DNA of 5,001 nucleotides from NCBI GenBank assembly GCA_945877995.1, contig CAMDXD010000321.1, positions 1 through 5,001 on the forward strand. Direction: 5' to 3'. Both the position numbers and the translations under genes were made by a program. Shown here in pieces: positions 1-5,001 of the stretch (position 1 is the stretch's first letter; every line of letters begins with the position of its first letter). Source of the stretch: Bordetella parapertussis (GTDB lineage Bacteria > Pseudomonadota > Gammaproteobacteria > Burkholderiales > CAIKXV01). The notes beneath the pieces were generated by a model. That model was not told where the DNA came from. It did no database searches and was given only the letters and a program-made list of their open reading frames with translations.

Positions 1-755
1 CGAATACGCGTGTCGACGGCGAGAAGGTGGTGATCAATGGGGTGAAGACCCTGATCAGCCGCGCCGATATCGCCGACATGATGGTGGTGTTCACCCGGGT
101 CGACAACGTGCCCGGCGGCGCGGGTATCGGTTGCGTGCTGGTCGAGAAAGGCGCGCCCGGCGTCACCGCGACGGCCAAGTACCACACGATGGGCGGCGAG
201 TACCTGTGCGAGGTGGTGTTCGATAACTGCGTGCAGCCGCGCGAACACCTCGTGATCACCGACAACGGCATCAAGCGGCTGATGAGCGCGTTCAACACCC
301 AGCGCATCCTCAACCCGGCCATCTGCCTTGGCCTCGCAGAAGGCGCGCTCGAGGCGTCGGTGCGCTACCTGCGCGACCGCTCGGCGTTCGGCAAGCCGAT
401 CGGCGAGTTCCAGGGCATGCGCTGGAAGGCGGCCGACATGTTCGTCGACATCGAGGCGGCGCGCAGCCTGCTCTGGCGGGCCGCGCATTCGGGCGATCAG
501 TTCCCGGACCCGACGCTCGCGGCAGCGGCGAAGATCTACTGCAACGAGATGGGCATCCGCGTCACCAGCGAAGCGGTCCAGGTCCACGGCGGTTACGGAT
601 TCACCGACGAGTTCGCGGTGTCGCGATTCTTTCGCGGCGTGCGCTACGGCAGCCTCGGTGGCGGCACCACCGAGACGCTGCGCAACCTGGTGGCGCGCAA
701 GCTGGTCGACGACATGGACCTGGCGACCGGGCTGGCGGGCCTTGGCACCTTCTGA
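1..755 (+). CDS. Acyl-CoA dehydrogenase-family flavoprotein, 3' part (5' end outside window)
   Basis: Partial gene; the reading frame is open from base 3 (N-T-R-V-D-G-E-K before the GTG at 27), so no start lies in the window. About 250 residues are visible; the family is usually 380-400, so roughly 140 N-terminal residues are missing. Seen: the end of the middle beta domain, then the C-terminal helical domain with R-x-x-F-G-K-P-I-G-E-F-Q (bases 378-416), the FAD/dimer motif V-H-G-G-Y-G-F (582-602) and the terminal G-G-G-T-T-E-T-L-R (657-683). Known of the family: FAD enzymes that usually oxidise acyl-CoA with a Glu base. Odd: the E of the usual Y-E-G-T motif is Gly (660-662), and the alternative base position, as in isovaleryl-CoA dehydrogenase, is Gln (300-302, L-M-S-A-F-N-T-Q-R). 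From memory this resembles 3-sulfinopropionyl-CoA desulfinase (Acd) of Advenella, which also has Gln as the base replacement. Family assignment is firm; reaction unknown. Probably cotranscribed with the SDR gene downstream. Confidence 0.93.
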   Translation, partial: NTRVDGEKVVINGVKTLISRADIADMMVVFTRVDNVPGGAGIGCVLVEKGAPGVTATAKYHTMGGEYLCEVVFDNCVQPREHLVITDNGIKRLMSAFNTQRILNPAICLGLAEGALEASVRYLRDRSAFGKPIGEFQGMRWKAADMFVDIEAARSLLWRAAHSGDQFPDPTLAAAAKIYCNEMGIRVTSEAVQVHGGYGFTDEFAVSRFFRGVRYGSLGGGTTETLRNLVARKLVDDMDLATGLAGLGTF

Positions 756-784
756 ACGAACGCATCGCAGAACAGACACACCAC

Positions 785-790
785 AGGAGA
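785..790 (+). promoter_or_regulatory. Ribosome binding site of the SDR gene
   Basis: AGGAGA lies eight bases before the ATG at 799. It decides the start, because the same frame stays open upstream to base 328, inside the acyl-CoA dehydrogenase gene; that extension is Arg/Ala/Ser-rich and looks like a frame shadow. Confidence 0.85.
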
Positions 791-798
791 CTACGGCA

Positions 799-1578
799 AT
801 GGATCTCGGACTCAACGGCAAGGTCGCCATCGTCACCGGCGGCAGCGAAGGCATCGGCCGCGCGGCCGCCATACGGCTGGCCGCCGAAGGCGCGAAGGTT
901 GCCATCTGCGCGCGGCGGCAGGGCCCGCTGGACGAGGTTGCGGCGACCATACGGGAGGCCGGCGGCGAGGTGACCGCGGTCAGCGTCGACGTGATGTCGG
1001 CCGAGGCGCTGAAGGCATTCATCGACGGCGTGGCGGCGAAGTACGGCCGTATCGATATCCTCGTCAACAATGCGGGGACCTCTATCTCGAAGCACTTCAG
1101 CGAGATCGACGACGCCACCTGGCACCTCGACCTGGAGCTCAAGCTGATGGGCGCCATCCGCGGCTGCCGCGCGGCAATCCCTTACATGCAGAAGCAGGGC
1201 GGCGGGCGCATCGTCAACATCACTACCATCGGCGGCAAGCAGCCACGGCCGAATTCGACGCCGACATCGGTCACGCGCGCCGCCGGCCTCGCCCTGACCA
1301 AGGCGTTGTCGAAGGACTACGCGAAGGACAACATCCTGGTGAACACGGTCTGCATCGGCCTGATCAAGAGCGGCCAGCACGAGAAGCGCGCCGACAAGGC
1401 TGGCACCCCGCGCGAGGTGTACTACGCCGACAAGGCGAAGGCAGCGGGGATTCCGCTCGGGCGCTTCGGCGAGGCGGCGGAGGCCGCGAACGTGATCGCC
1501 TTCCTGGCGTCGGATGCCGCCAGCTATGTCACCGGCACCAGCGTGAACCTCGATGGTGGCACCTCCGGCGCGCTGTAG
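799..1578 (+). CDS. Short-chain dehydrogenase/reductase-family protein with non-canonical active site
   Basis: 259 residues, the usual length for a classical SDR. Seen: a Rossmann fold with T-G-G-S-E-G-I-G (13-20), an Arg pair at 39-40 after strand beta-2 that suggests NADP(H) preference, N-N-A-G (90-93), and a typical C-terminus (V-T-G-T-S-V-N-L-D-G-G, 244-254). Aligned by eye to FabG, all four catalytic positions differ: Asn to Lys115, Ser to Thr143, Tyr to Thr156, Lys to Arg160. The 13- and 4-residue spacings are preserved, so this is not a frameshift. The usual P-G after the active site is I-G (186-187). Family knowledge: classical SDRs move hydride between NAD(P)H and a carbonyl/alcohol using Ser-Tyr-Lys. 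Inference: still folds and probably binds a nucleotide, but may not be a standard reductase; 3-oxoacyl-CoA/ACP reductase names should be treated with caution. It starts 43 bases after the acyl-CoA dehydrogenase stop and has its own good ribosome binding site, so the two are likely cotranscribed and act on related substrates. No signal peptide; cytosolic. Confidence 0.93.
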   Translation: MDLGLNGKVAIVTGGSEGIGRAAAIRLAAEGAKVAICARRQGPLDEVAATIREAGGEVTAVSVDVMSAEALKAFIDGVAAKYGRIDILVNNAGTSISKHFSEIDDATWHLDLELKLMGAIRGCRAAIPYMQKQGGGRIVNITTIGGKQPRPNSTPTSVTRAAGLALTKALSKDYAKDNILVNTVCIGLIKSGQHEKRADKAGTPREVYYADKAKAAGIPLGRFGEAAEAANVIAFLASDAASYVTGTSVNLDGGTSGAL

Positions 1579-1604
1579 ACGCCGGCAGCCTTCGGACGCT
1601 CGTC

Positions 1605-1636
1605 TGGCGCAGGCCCGCCGGCCTGTGCCAGGCCGG
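1605..1636. terminator. Intergenic hairpins between convergent genes, possible bidirectional terminator
   Basis: The 75-base gap between the SDR stop and the stop of the opposing phosphodiesterase gene holds a 10-pair stem: 1605-1614 (TGGCGCAGGC) with 1621-1630 (GCCTGTGCCA), one G-T pair, six-base loop. A second, mutually exclusive stem pairs 1618-1624 (CCGGCCT) with 1630-1636 (AGGCCGG) around five bases. No T-run follows on either strand, so these are not textbook intrinsic terminators. U-poor hairpins at gene ends are common in GC-rich genomes, and the position between two converging units supports a termination or RNA 3'-end protection role. Confidence 0.45.
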
Positions 1637-1653
1637 TCGGGTGCCTAGCGGGT

Positions 1654-2850
1654 TCAGCACTCGCGAACGACCAGCGGCACCCACATCTCGGCCGGCGTGG
1701 TGCCGCCGTGCACGCCGATCAGCCGGTGGCGGTTCTCGCCGGGCAGCCAGTCCTTGATCGTCCATCCGGGATGCATCATAAGCAGGTAGTCGCCGATGCG
1801 GCGGGCGAAGGCCGGGTGGTCGGCGCCTGCAGCTTCCCCGAACCATCCGTCCGAGACCGCCTGGGCCGAAGGCATCAGGTCGAGTGCGTGCCCCAGTTCC
1901 GCGACGACTGCGCGCTCGAAGGCAGCCTCCATGCCGGGCTTCACGTAGGCATACGACAGCCGCCGTTCGCCGCACAGCGGATGCGCCAGCATCGCCGCGA
2001 TGCCTGGATGTCGCTCGATCTCGATGCCACGCTCTTCCGGCGAATCGATGAATCCATGGTCGGCCGTGACCAGTACCAGCGTATCGGTGCCGGCCAGCCG
2101 CTCGATCATCGAACGGAAGCCCTGGTCGAAGCGCCACAGTTCCGAGGCTACCTCCAGGCTGTGCGTACCGTGGTCATGGCTGTTGGCGTCGATCTCCGGG
2201 TAGTACGCGTAGATGAACTGACGCTCGTCGGACGCATGGACCGCACGCACCACCTGGTCGAAGAACTGGTCGCGCGTCTGGTAGGGAAAACGCAGAGCCG
2301 GACCGTTGTGCGCGAGGTTGTAGTCCGAATCGATGATCCAGCGCGGCGACACGGTAGCCGCGCCGCTGGCGAGGCGCGTCGCCAGCGGCGTGGGGTGCTC
2401 GAAGAAATGCAGCGGGTTGATGCCGATCTCGCGCAGGAAGCGACGGTCGCCTCGGGTGCGGAACGGCAGGATGGTCGCGACTGCCGCGATCTCGTCGAGC
2501 CAGATGTTCCATCCGGTCAGACCGTGTTCGCGCGGCGAATGGCCGGTCAGGAAGGTGGTGATCGCCGTGGCCGTCGTCGACGGGAACACGGAATTGATGC
2601 GTCCTACCCTGTGCGCCGCGAACGCCGTGTCCCGGCCGTGCTCGCAGAGGTAGTCGTCGCCCAGGCCGTCGATGACCATCAGCACTACCCGGCGCGCTGC
2701 CTGTACTCGTGCCGGGGGCAGCAGGTCGAGCATCGGGTGCCCGGTTGCGCGCTGGCCGGGCCGGGTACCCATGCCGGCCTCGATCGAGGCCATCAGGTTG
2801 ACGAGGCTGCGTCCGCGGTAATCGGGGCGTACCGCCTCGGCTGTGTTCAA
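1654..2850 (-). CDS. Alkaline-phosphatase-superfamily type I phosphodiesterase / nucleotide pyrophosphatase-like hydrolase
   Basis: 398 residues from a TTG start at 2850. The full two-metal set of the nucleotide pyrophosphatase/phosphodiesterase family is visible: Asp61 (V-I-D-G-L-G), nucleophile Thr93 (F-P-S-T-T-A-T), Asp221 and His225 (P-E-I-D-A-N-S-H), Asp264-His265 (T-A-D-H-G-F) and His381 (V-H-G-G-T-T-P). Known of the family: zinc-dependent hydrolysis of phosphomono- or diesters, pyrophosphates or phosphonates; the substrate cannot be read from sequence. No signal peptide or membrane segment is seen, so cytosolic is likely, whereas many relatives are exported or membrane-bound. Start choice: the motif P-D-Y-R-G-x-S-L-V-N-L-M (9-20) looks like conserved N-terminal sequence, and the only start codon placing it inside the protein without running into the upstream gene is the TTG, 16 bases after that gene's stop. 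No clear ribosome binding site precedes it. ATGs at 2793 and 2772 are alternatives; the latter has GAGG five bases upstream. Likely the second gene of a two-gene unit with the cysteine-cluster gene. Confidence 0.92.
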   Translation of the reverse strand: MNTAEAVRPDYRGRSLVNLMASIEAGMGTRPGQRATGHPMLDLLPPARVQAARRVVLMVIDGLGDDYLCEHGRDTAFAAHRVGRINSVFPSTTATAITTFLTGHSPREHGLTGWNIWLDEIAAVATILPFRTRGDRRFLREIGINPLHFFEHPTPLATRLASGAATVSPRWIIDSDYNLAHNGPALRFPYQTRDQFFDQVVRAVHASDERQFIYAYYPEIDANSHDHGTHSLEVASELWRFDQGFRSMIERLAGTDTLVLVTADHGFIDSPEERGIEIERHPGIAAMLAHPLCGERRLSYAYVKPGMEAAFERAVVAELGHALDLMPSAQAVSDGWFGEAAGADHPAFARRIGDYLLMMHPGWTIKDWLPGENRHRLIGVHGGTTPAEMWVPLVVREC

Positions 2851-2866
2851 CGGGGCACGTTCGGAG

Positions 2867-3403
2867 TCAAGGCCGCGTGGACGCGCTGCGCTCGACCGTG
2901 CTGTCGGGCGCAGCGTTGCGCGCCACGACCGGAATGGCATGTCGTCCAAGACGGACCGTGGAAACCTGCGGGATCGGCTCCGCCCGGAATGACGGGCAGG
3001 CGTACAGATCGATGTCGCCCTTGCTGATCGGGTAGTCCGCGCAGGTGAGCTGCCTGAAGAACCAGTTGCCGTAGATTCGGCATCTGGAATGTCCCTGCTC
3101 GTCACGGTCGAGGAACACGCAGGCCTGGAACAGGCAGCATTCACCGCAATGCGTGCATTCGCCCTCGATCTTCCAGGACGTATTCTGCTTGGAAACGCGA
3201 TTTTCGCTATGGAAGCGGCGCGCGATCACCCCGGCCTTTGCCATCGCCTGCAGCGTGCGCGCAAGCCGGCCGATGGTTTGCCGGTAGTTGCGCACATAGG
3301 CGCGATCCCAGGCCAGCAGGCTCACGAAGACCGGGGAGACCGGAAGCCCGATCCAGATCACCGAGAGGAGGATTGTTTCCACGACGCGACCGAGGGCATG
3401 CAT
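2867..3403 (-). CDS. Membrane-anchored CxxCxxCC cysteine-cluster protein (YkgJ-like)
   Basis: 178 residues. An N-terminal hydrophobic stretch (about 8-31, V-V-E-T-I-L-L-S-V-I-W-I to S-L-L-A-W) looks like one membrane helix or uncleaved signal anchor. A basic linker follows (about 34-78), then a cysteine-rich core: Cys83-x-x-Cys86-x-x-Cys89-Cys90, then Cys95, Cys108 (R-C-R-I-Y), Cys121 (T-C-A-D-Y-P) and Cys136 (Y-A-C-P-S-F), eight in all. The first four fit the YkgJ/UPF0153 CxxCGxCC signature, predicted in the family to bind zinc or an iron-sulfur cluster; its biochemical role is poorly defined. The membrane helix is an addition to the short soluble YkgJ type. The C-terminal 40 residues carry no recognisable motif. 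The ATG is the first after an in-frame stop at 3428-3430, with no strong ribosome binding site. The stop is 16 bases before the phosphodiesterase TTG start, implying cotranscription. Fold family likely; ligand and function unknown. Confidence 0.85.
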   Translation of the reverse strand: MHALGRVVETILLSVIWIGLPVSPVFVSLLAWDRAYVRNYRQTIGRLARTLQAMAKAGVIARRFHSENRVSKQNTSWKIEGECTHCGECCLFQACVFLDRDEQGHSRCRIYGNWFFRQLTCADYPISKGDIDLYACPSFRAEPIPQVSTVRLGRHAIPVVARNAAPDSTVERSASTRP

Positions 3404-3429
3404 CAGATTCAGGAGTTCCAGTGCCTGTC

Positions 3430-3463
3430 ATTGCACGGTGCGCAGCACCGGGATGTCACATCC
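3430..3463 (-). promoter_or_regulatory. Candidate promoter with overlapping palindromes upstream of the cysteine-cluster gene
   Basis: On the minus strand GTGACA (3459-3454) and TGCAAT (3435-3430), 18 bases apart, resemble -35 (5 of 6) and -10 (4 of 6) boxes and would start RNA about 20 bases before the ATG at 3403. The -35 box lies inside a 13-base palindrome, GGATGT-C-ACATCC (3451-3463), and the spacer holds a second inverted repeat, CGGTGC-GCA-GCACCG (3436-3450). The arrangement is operator-like. A competing -10-like TATCAT sits at 3500-3495 with a poor -35. By-eye matches in GC-rich DNA are weak evidence. Confidence 0.25.
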
Positions 3464-3541
3464 GCAGGCGCGAGGCACACTACGATTGGGTCGGATGATA
3501 CCGACTGGGCGGGCATCCGGAAACCGAAATCGGCCTGCACG

Positions 3542-3574
3542 AAGGCACGCCAAGGCGCAGCCACGGCATGCCTT
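3542..3574 (-). terminator. Possible terminator hairpin after the VIT-family gene
   Basis: Bases 3542-3551 (AAGGCACGCC) pair with 3565-3574 (GGCATGCCTT) around a 13-base loop. In the minus-strand transcript the stem is 10 pairs with a single G-U; in the plus-strand transcript the same position is a C-A mismatch. The stem is therefore better in the direction of the upstream transporter genes, whose stop lies about 46 bases before it. Only two T residues close the stem and no T-run follows, so termination strength is uncertain. Confidence 0.35.
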
Positions 3575-3620
3575 GACCCGGGTTAACGCAGCGGCGGCGC
3601 GCTCAGGCGGGTCATACCGG

Positions 3621-4322
3621 TCATACCGCTGCACCGACCAGCGCCCCGATGGCCGCGGTGACCGCCATCGCCAGTGCTCCCCATGCGCTGACCCGCCATG
3701 TTGCGTGCCCGACCGGGGCGCCACCGATGCGCGCGGCTGCAGCGCCGAGCAGCGCGAGGGCGGCGAGCGAGCCGGCGGCGATGGCCGGCATCGCGTCGGC
3801 TGCCGGGGCCAGCAGCGCGCACAGCAGCGGCAGGACGGCACCGGCCGCGAAGCTCGCGGCGGACGCGAGCGACGCCTGCAGCGGACGCGCAGCCGTCAGG
3901 TCGGAGATGCCCAGTTCCTCGAGGGCATGTGCCCCCAGGGCATCGTGCGCCATCAACTGCGAGGCTACCGTCCGTGCGACCTCGGGTTCCAGGCCACGAC
4001 GGACATAGATCGCGGCGAGTTCGTCCTGCTCCAGGGCGGGGTCGGCATGCAGTTCGGCGCGCTCCCGCTCGAGGTCGGCCTTTTCCGAGTCCGCCTGCGA
4101 ACTCACCGACACGTATTCGCCGGCAGCCATGGACATCGCCCCGGCGACAAGGGCGGCCACGCCGGTCGTCAGGATCACATCGGGTGCGGCCGAGGCGGCG
4201 GCAACCCCCAGCAGCAGGGACGCTGTGGACACGATGCCGTCATTCGCGCCGAGCACGGCCGCCCGCAGCCATGTCGTGCTGCCGAATCGGTGGCGTTCCT
4301 GGTGCAGCCTGTCGTGACGCAT
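3621..4322 (-). CDS. VIT1/CCC1-family iron/manganese transporter
   Basis: 233 residues, normal for the bacterial family. Known role: membrane export or sequestration of Fe(II)/Mn(II), probably proton-coupled as in the plant vacuolar members. Seen: the family N-terminal signature R-x-x-V-L-G-A-N-D-G-I-V-S-T (about 20-33) with Asp28 in the first helix, a second helix ending A-M-S-M-A-A-G-E-Y-V-S-V (62-73), a charged cytoplasmic helical region (about 75-140) rich in Glu/Asp (S-E-K-A-D-L-E-R-E-R-A-E-L) matching the metal-binding domain between helices 2 and 3, then three more hydrophobic segments (about 150-172, 174-197, 208-231). That makes five helices, as expected. Start: the ATG at 4322 is chosen because AGGAG stands five bases upstream; an in-frame ATG at 4364 would overlap the preceding gene. 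It begins 16 bases after the EamA stop, so the two are probably cotranscribed. Substrate inferred from family only; no metal-responsive operator was recognised. Confidence 0.93.
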   Translation of the reverse strand: MRHDRLHQERHRFGSTTWLRAAVLGANDGIVSTASLLLGVAAASAAPDVILTTGVAALVAGAMSMAAGEYVSVSSQADSEKADLERERAELHADPALEQDELAAIYVRRGLEPEVARTVASQLMAHDALGAHALEELGISDLTAARPLQASLASAASFAAGAVLPLLCALLAPAADAMPAIAAGSLAALALLGAAAARIGGAPVGHATWRVSAWGALAMAVTAAIGALVGAAV

Positions 4323-4326
4323 GTCT

Positions 4327-4332
4327 TCTCCT
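4327..4332 (-). promoter_or_regulatory. Ribosome binding site of the VIT-family gene
   Basis: The minus strand reads AGGAGA at 4332-4327, giving AGGAG-AAGAC-ATG. It supports the ATG at 4322 over the in-frame ATG at 4364, and lies in the 16-base gap after the EamA stop. Confidence 0.8.
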
Positions 4333-4338
4333 GCCTGC

Positions 4339-5001
4339 TCAGGCGGTGCCGGGGCGCTCGGCACGGATGGCGAGCCAGATGCCGGCCAGCACGATCGTAC
4401 CCCCGGCGACCTGCAGCGCGCCCACCGGTTCGCCGAGAACCTGCCATGCGAAGACGGCAGCGACCACCGGCTGCAGCAGCAGCCCGACCGACGCGAGGGT
4501 GGGCGTCAGGTGCGCGATCGCATGGGCGATCAGGCTCTGCCCGGCCACATGGGAGGTCAGTGCGAGCCCGGCGAGGATGGTCCAGCCGTACAGCGTCGCG
4601 GGCAGCAGCGGCTCTCCGCTCGCGACGGCCACCGGCAGGAGGACTGCCGCGCAGGCGAGGCTGCTCCACGCCATCACGCTCGCGGTCGACACGGCGCTGC
4701 GCACCCGTGCGACGAACAACTGGTAGGCCGCGTAGAACATCGCGGTACCGATGCCCAGTGCGTCGCCGATCAGCCGCAGCGTGCCCTCTGTCGCTGGCAC
4801 GCGTCCGGATGACGGCACGGAGGTGGTGGTGCCGATCGACGAGCCGACGAGTACGATGGTGCCCGTCAGGGCCACGGCGAGCGCGAGCAGGAAGCGCGCG
4901 TGCGGCCGCCGCCCGGACAGCAGCCATACGGCCAGCGTGACGAACACCGGCGCGAAGTTGGCGAGCAGCGTCGCGTTGGCCACGGACGTGAGCACGATCG
5001 A
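4339..5001 (-). CDS. EamA-domain (DMT superfamily) membrane transporter, 5' end outside window
   Basis: Partial gene; the frame is open through the right edge (S-I before the GTG at 4995). About 220 residues are visible; members are usually 280-310, so roughly 75 N-terminal residues are missing. Numbering from 4995: the end of the first EamA repeat (A-N-A-T-L-L-A-N-F-A-P-V-F, 6-18, then a helix to about 51), a polar linker (52-72, Ser/Thr-rich), and a complete second repeat (about 73-210) ending with the signature L-L-Q-P-V-V-A-A-V-F-A-W followed by L-G-E-P (173-190) and a final helix (about 194-210). Known of the family: ten-helix inner-membrane exporters or permeases for amino acids, nucleotide sugars and other metabolites. 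Substrate cannot be assigned from sequence. The gene is followed after 16 bases by the VIT-family gene; co-location does not show a shared substrate. Confidence 0.92.
   Translation of the reverse strand, partial: SIVLTSVANATLLANFAPVFVTLAVWLLSGRRPHARFLLALAVALTGTIVLVGSSIGTTTSVPSSGRVPATEGTLRLIGDALGIGTAMFYAAYQLFVARVRSAVSTASVMAWSSLACAAVLLPVAVASGEPLLPATLYGWTILAGLALTSHVAGQSLIAHAIAHLTPTLASVGLLLQPVVAAVFAWQVLGEPVGALQVAGGTIVLAGIWLAIRAERPGTA

Larger units (their letters stand above)
3404..3620. other. 217-base intergenic region
   Basis: No credible coding sequence is seen between the VIT-family stop and the cysteine-cluster start, both on the minus strand. It holds the hairpin at 3542-3574 and the palindromes at 3436-3463. 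Part of a 9-base tandem duplication (GTCATACCG at 3611-3619 and 3620-3628) overlaps the VIT stop codon. The gap suggests that the two downstream minus-strand genes have their own promoter. Frames across it on both strands give Arg-, Ser- and Pro-rich translations typical of shadows. Confidence 0.6.

Noticed and set aside
328..798. Upstream extension of the SDR reading frame to base 328
   Set aside because: It lies wholly within the acyl-CoA dehydrogenase gene or the short gap, its translation is Arg/Ser/Ala-rich with no motif, and the ATG at 799 has a good ribosome binding site at family-typical length.
601..1380. 259-residue minus-strand open frame opposite the SDR gene
   Set aside because: Arg/Ala/Asp-rich translation with no motif; the plus strand holds an unmistakable Rossmann-fold gene.
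799..1578. SDR gene as a decayed pseudogene
   Set aside because: The active-site changes could suggest decay, but the frame is intact, length is normal, cofactor motifs are complete and codon bias matches the neighbours.
1708..3027. 439-residue plus-strand open frame antisense to the phosphodiesterase
   Set aside because: No recognisable motif, and the opposite strand carries a complete metal-binding residue set; a frame shadow.
2851..3144. N-terminal extension of the phosphodiesterase frame to 3144
   Set aside because: It overlaps the cysteine-cluster coding region, whose own frame has a clear conserved Cys pattern; the extension is Ser/Arg/Thr-rich and featureless.
3495..3500. TATCAT as the -10 box of a minus-strand promoter
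   Set aside because: Good hexamer, but no convincing -35 at 16-18 bases and it would give a long leader; kept only as a competing possibility.
3438..4940. 500-residue plus-strand open frame antisense to the transporter genes
   Set aside because: Arg/Gly/Pro-rich translation with no domain, opposite two well-recognised membrane protein genes; long antisense frames are expected in GC-rich DNA.

Overview
The window is about two-thirds G+C and almost fully coding, with strong third-position G/C bias. It looks like chromosomal DNA of a high-GC proteobacterium. A betaproteobacterium is my best guess, mainly because the acyl-CoA dehydrogenase resembles one I recall from Advenella; this is an inference, not a placement. 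I see no insertion sequence, tRNA, rRNA, CRISPR array or phage gene.

Layout. On the plus strand (1-1578) are the 3' two-thirds of an acyl-CoA dehydrogenase-family gene and, 43 bases later with a good ribosome binding site, a complete short-chain dehydrogenase/reductase (SDR) gene. They look like the tail of an acyl-CoA catabolic operon. A 75-base gap rich in hairpins (1579-1653) separates them from convergent minus-strand genes. Reading leftward from the right edge these are: a truncated EamA-type membrane transporter (4339-5001), a VIT1/CCC1-type iron/manganese transporter (3621-4322, 16 bases after the first), a 217-base gap with a possible terminator and a possible promoter/operator, a small membrane-anchored CxxCxxCC cysteine-cluster protein (2867-3403), and a soluble alkaline-phosphatase-superfamily phosphodiesterase (1654-2850, 16 bases after the cysteine-cluster gene).

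How the genes may work together. The plus-strand pair probably acts on a CoA thioester. Both members appear to lack the standard catalytic residues of their families: the dehydrogenase has Gln and Gly at the two positions where the base Glu normally sits, and the SDR has Lys-Thr-Thr-Arg in place of the Asn-Ser-Tyr-Lys tetrad. This is the most interesting signal in the window, because it suggests unusual chemistry such as desulfination or another non-oxidative step. The cysteine-cluster/phosphodiesterase pair and the EamA/VIT pair each look like a two-gene transcription unit. Nothing in the sequence ties either pair to the catabolic genes. I found no clear defence system, mobile element or other wholly new system.
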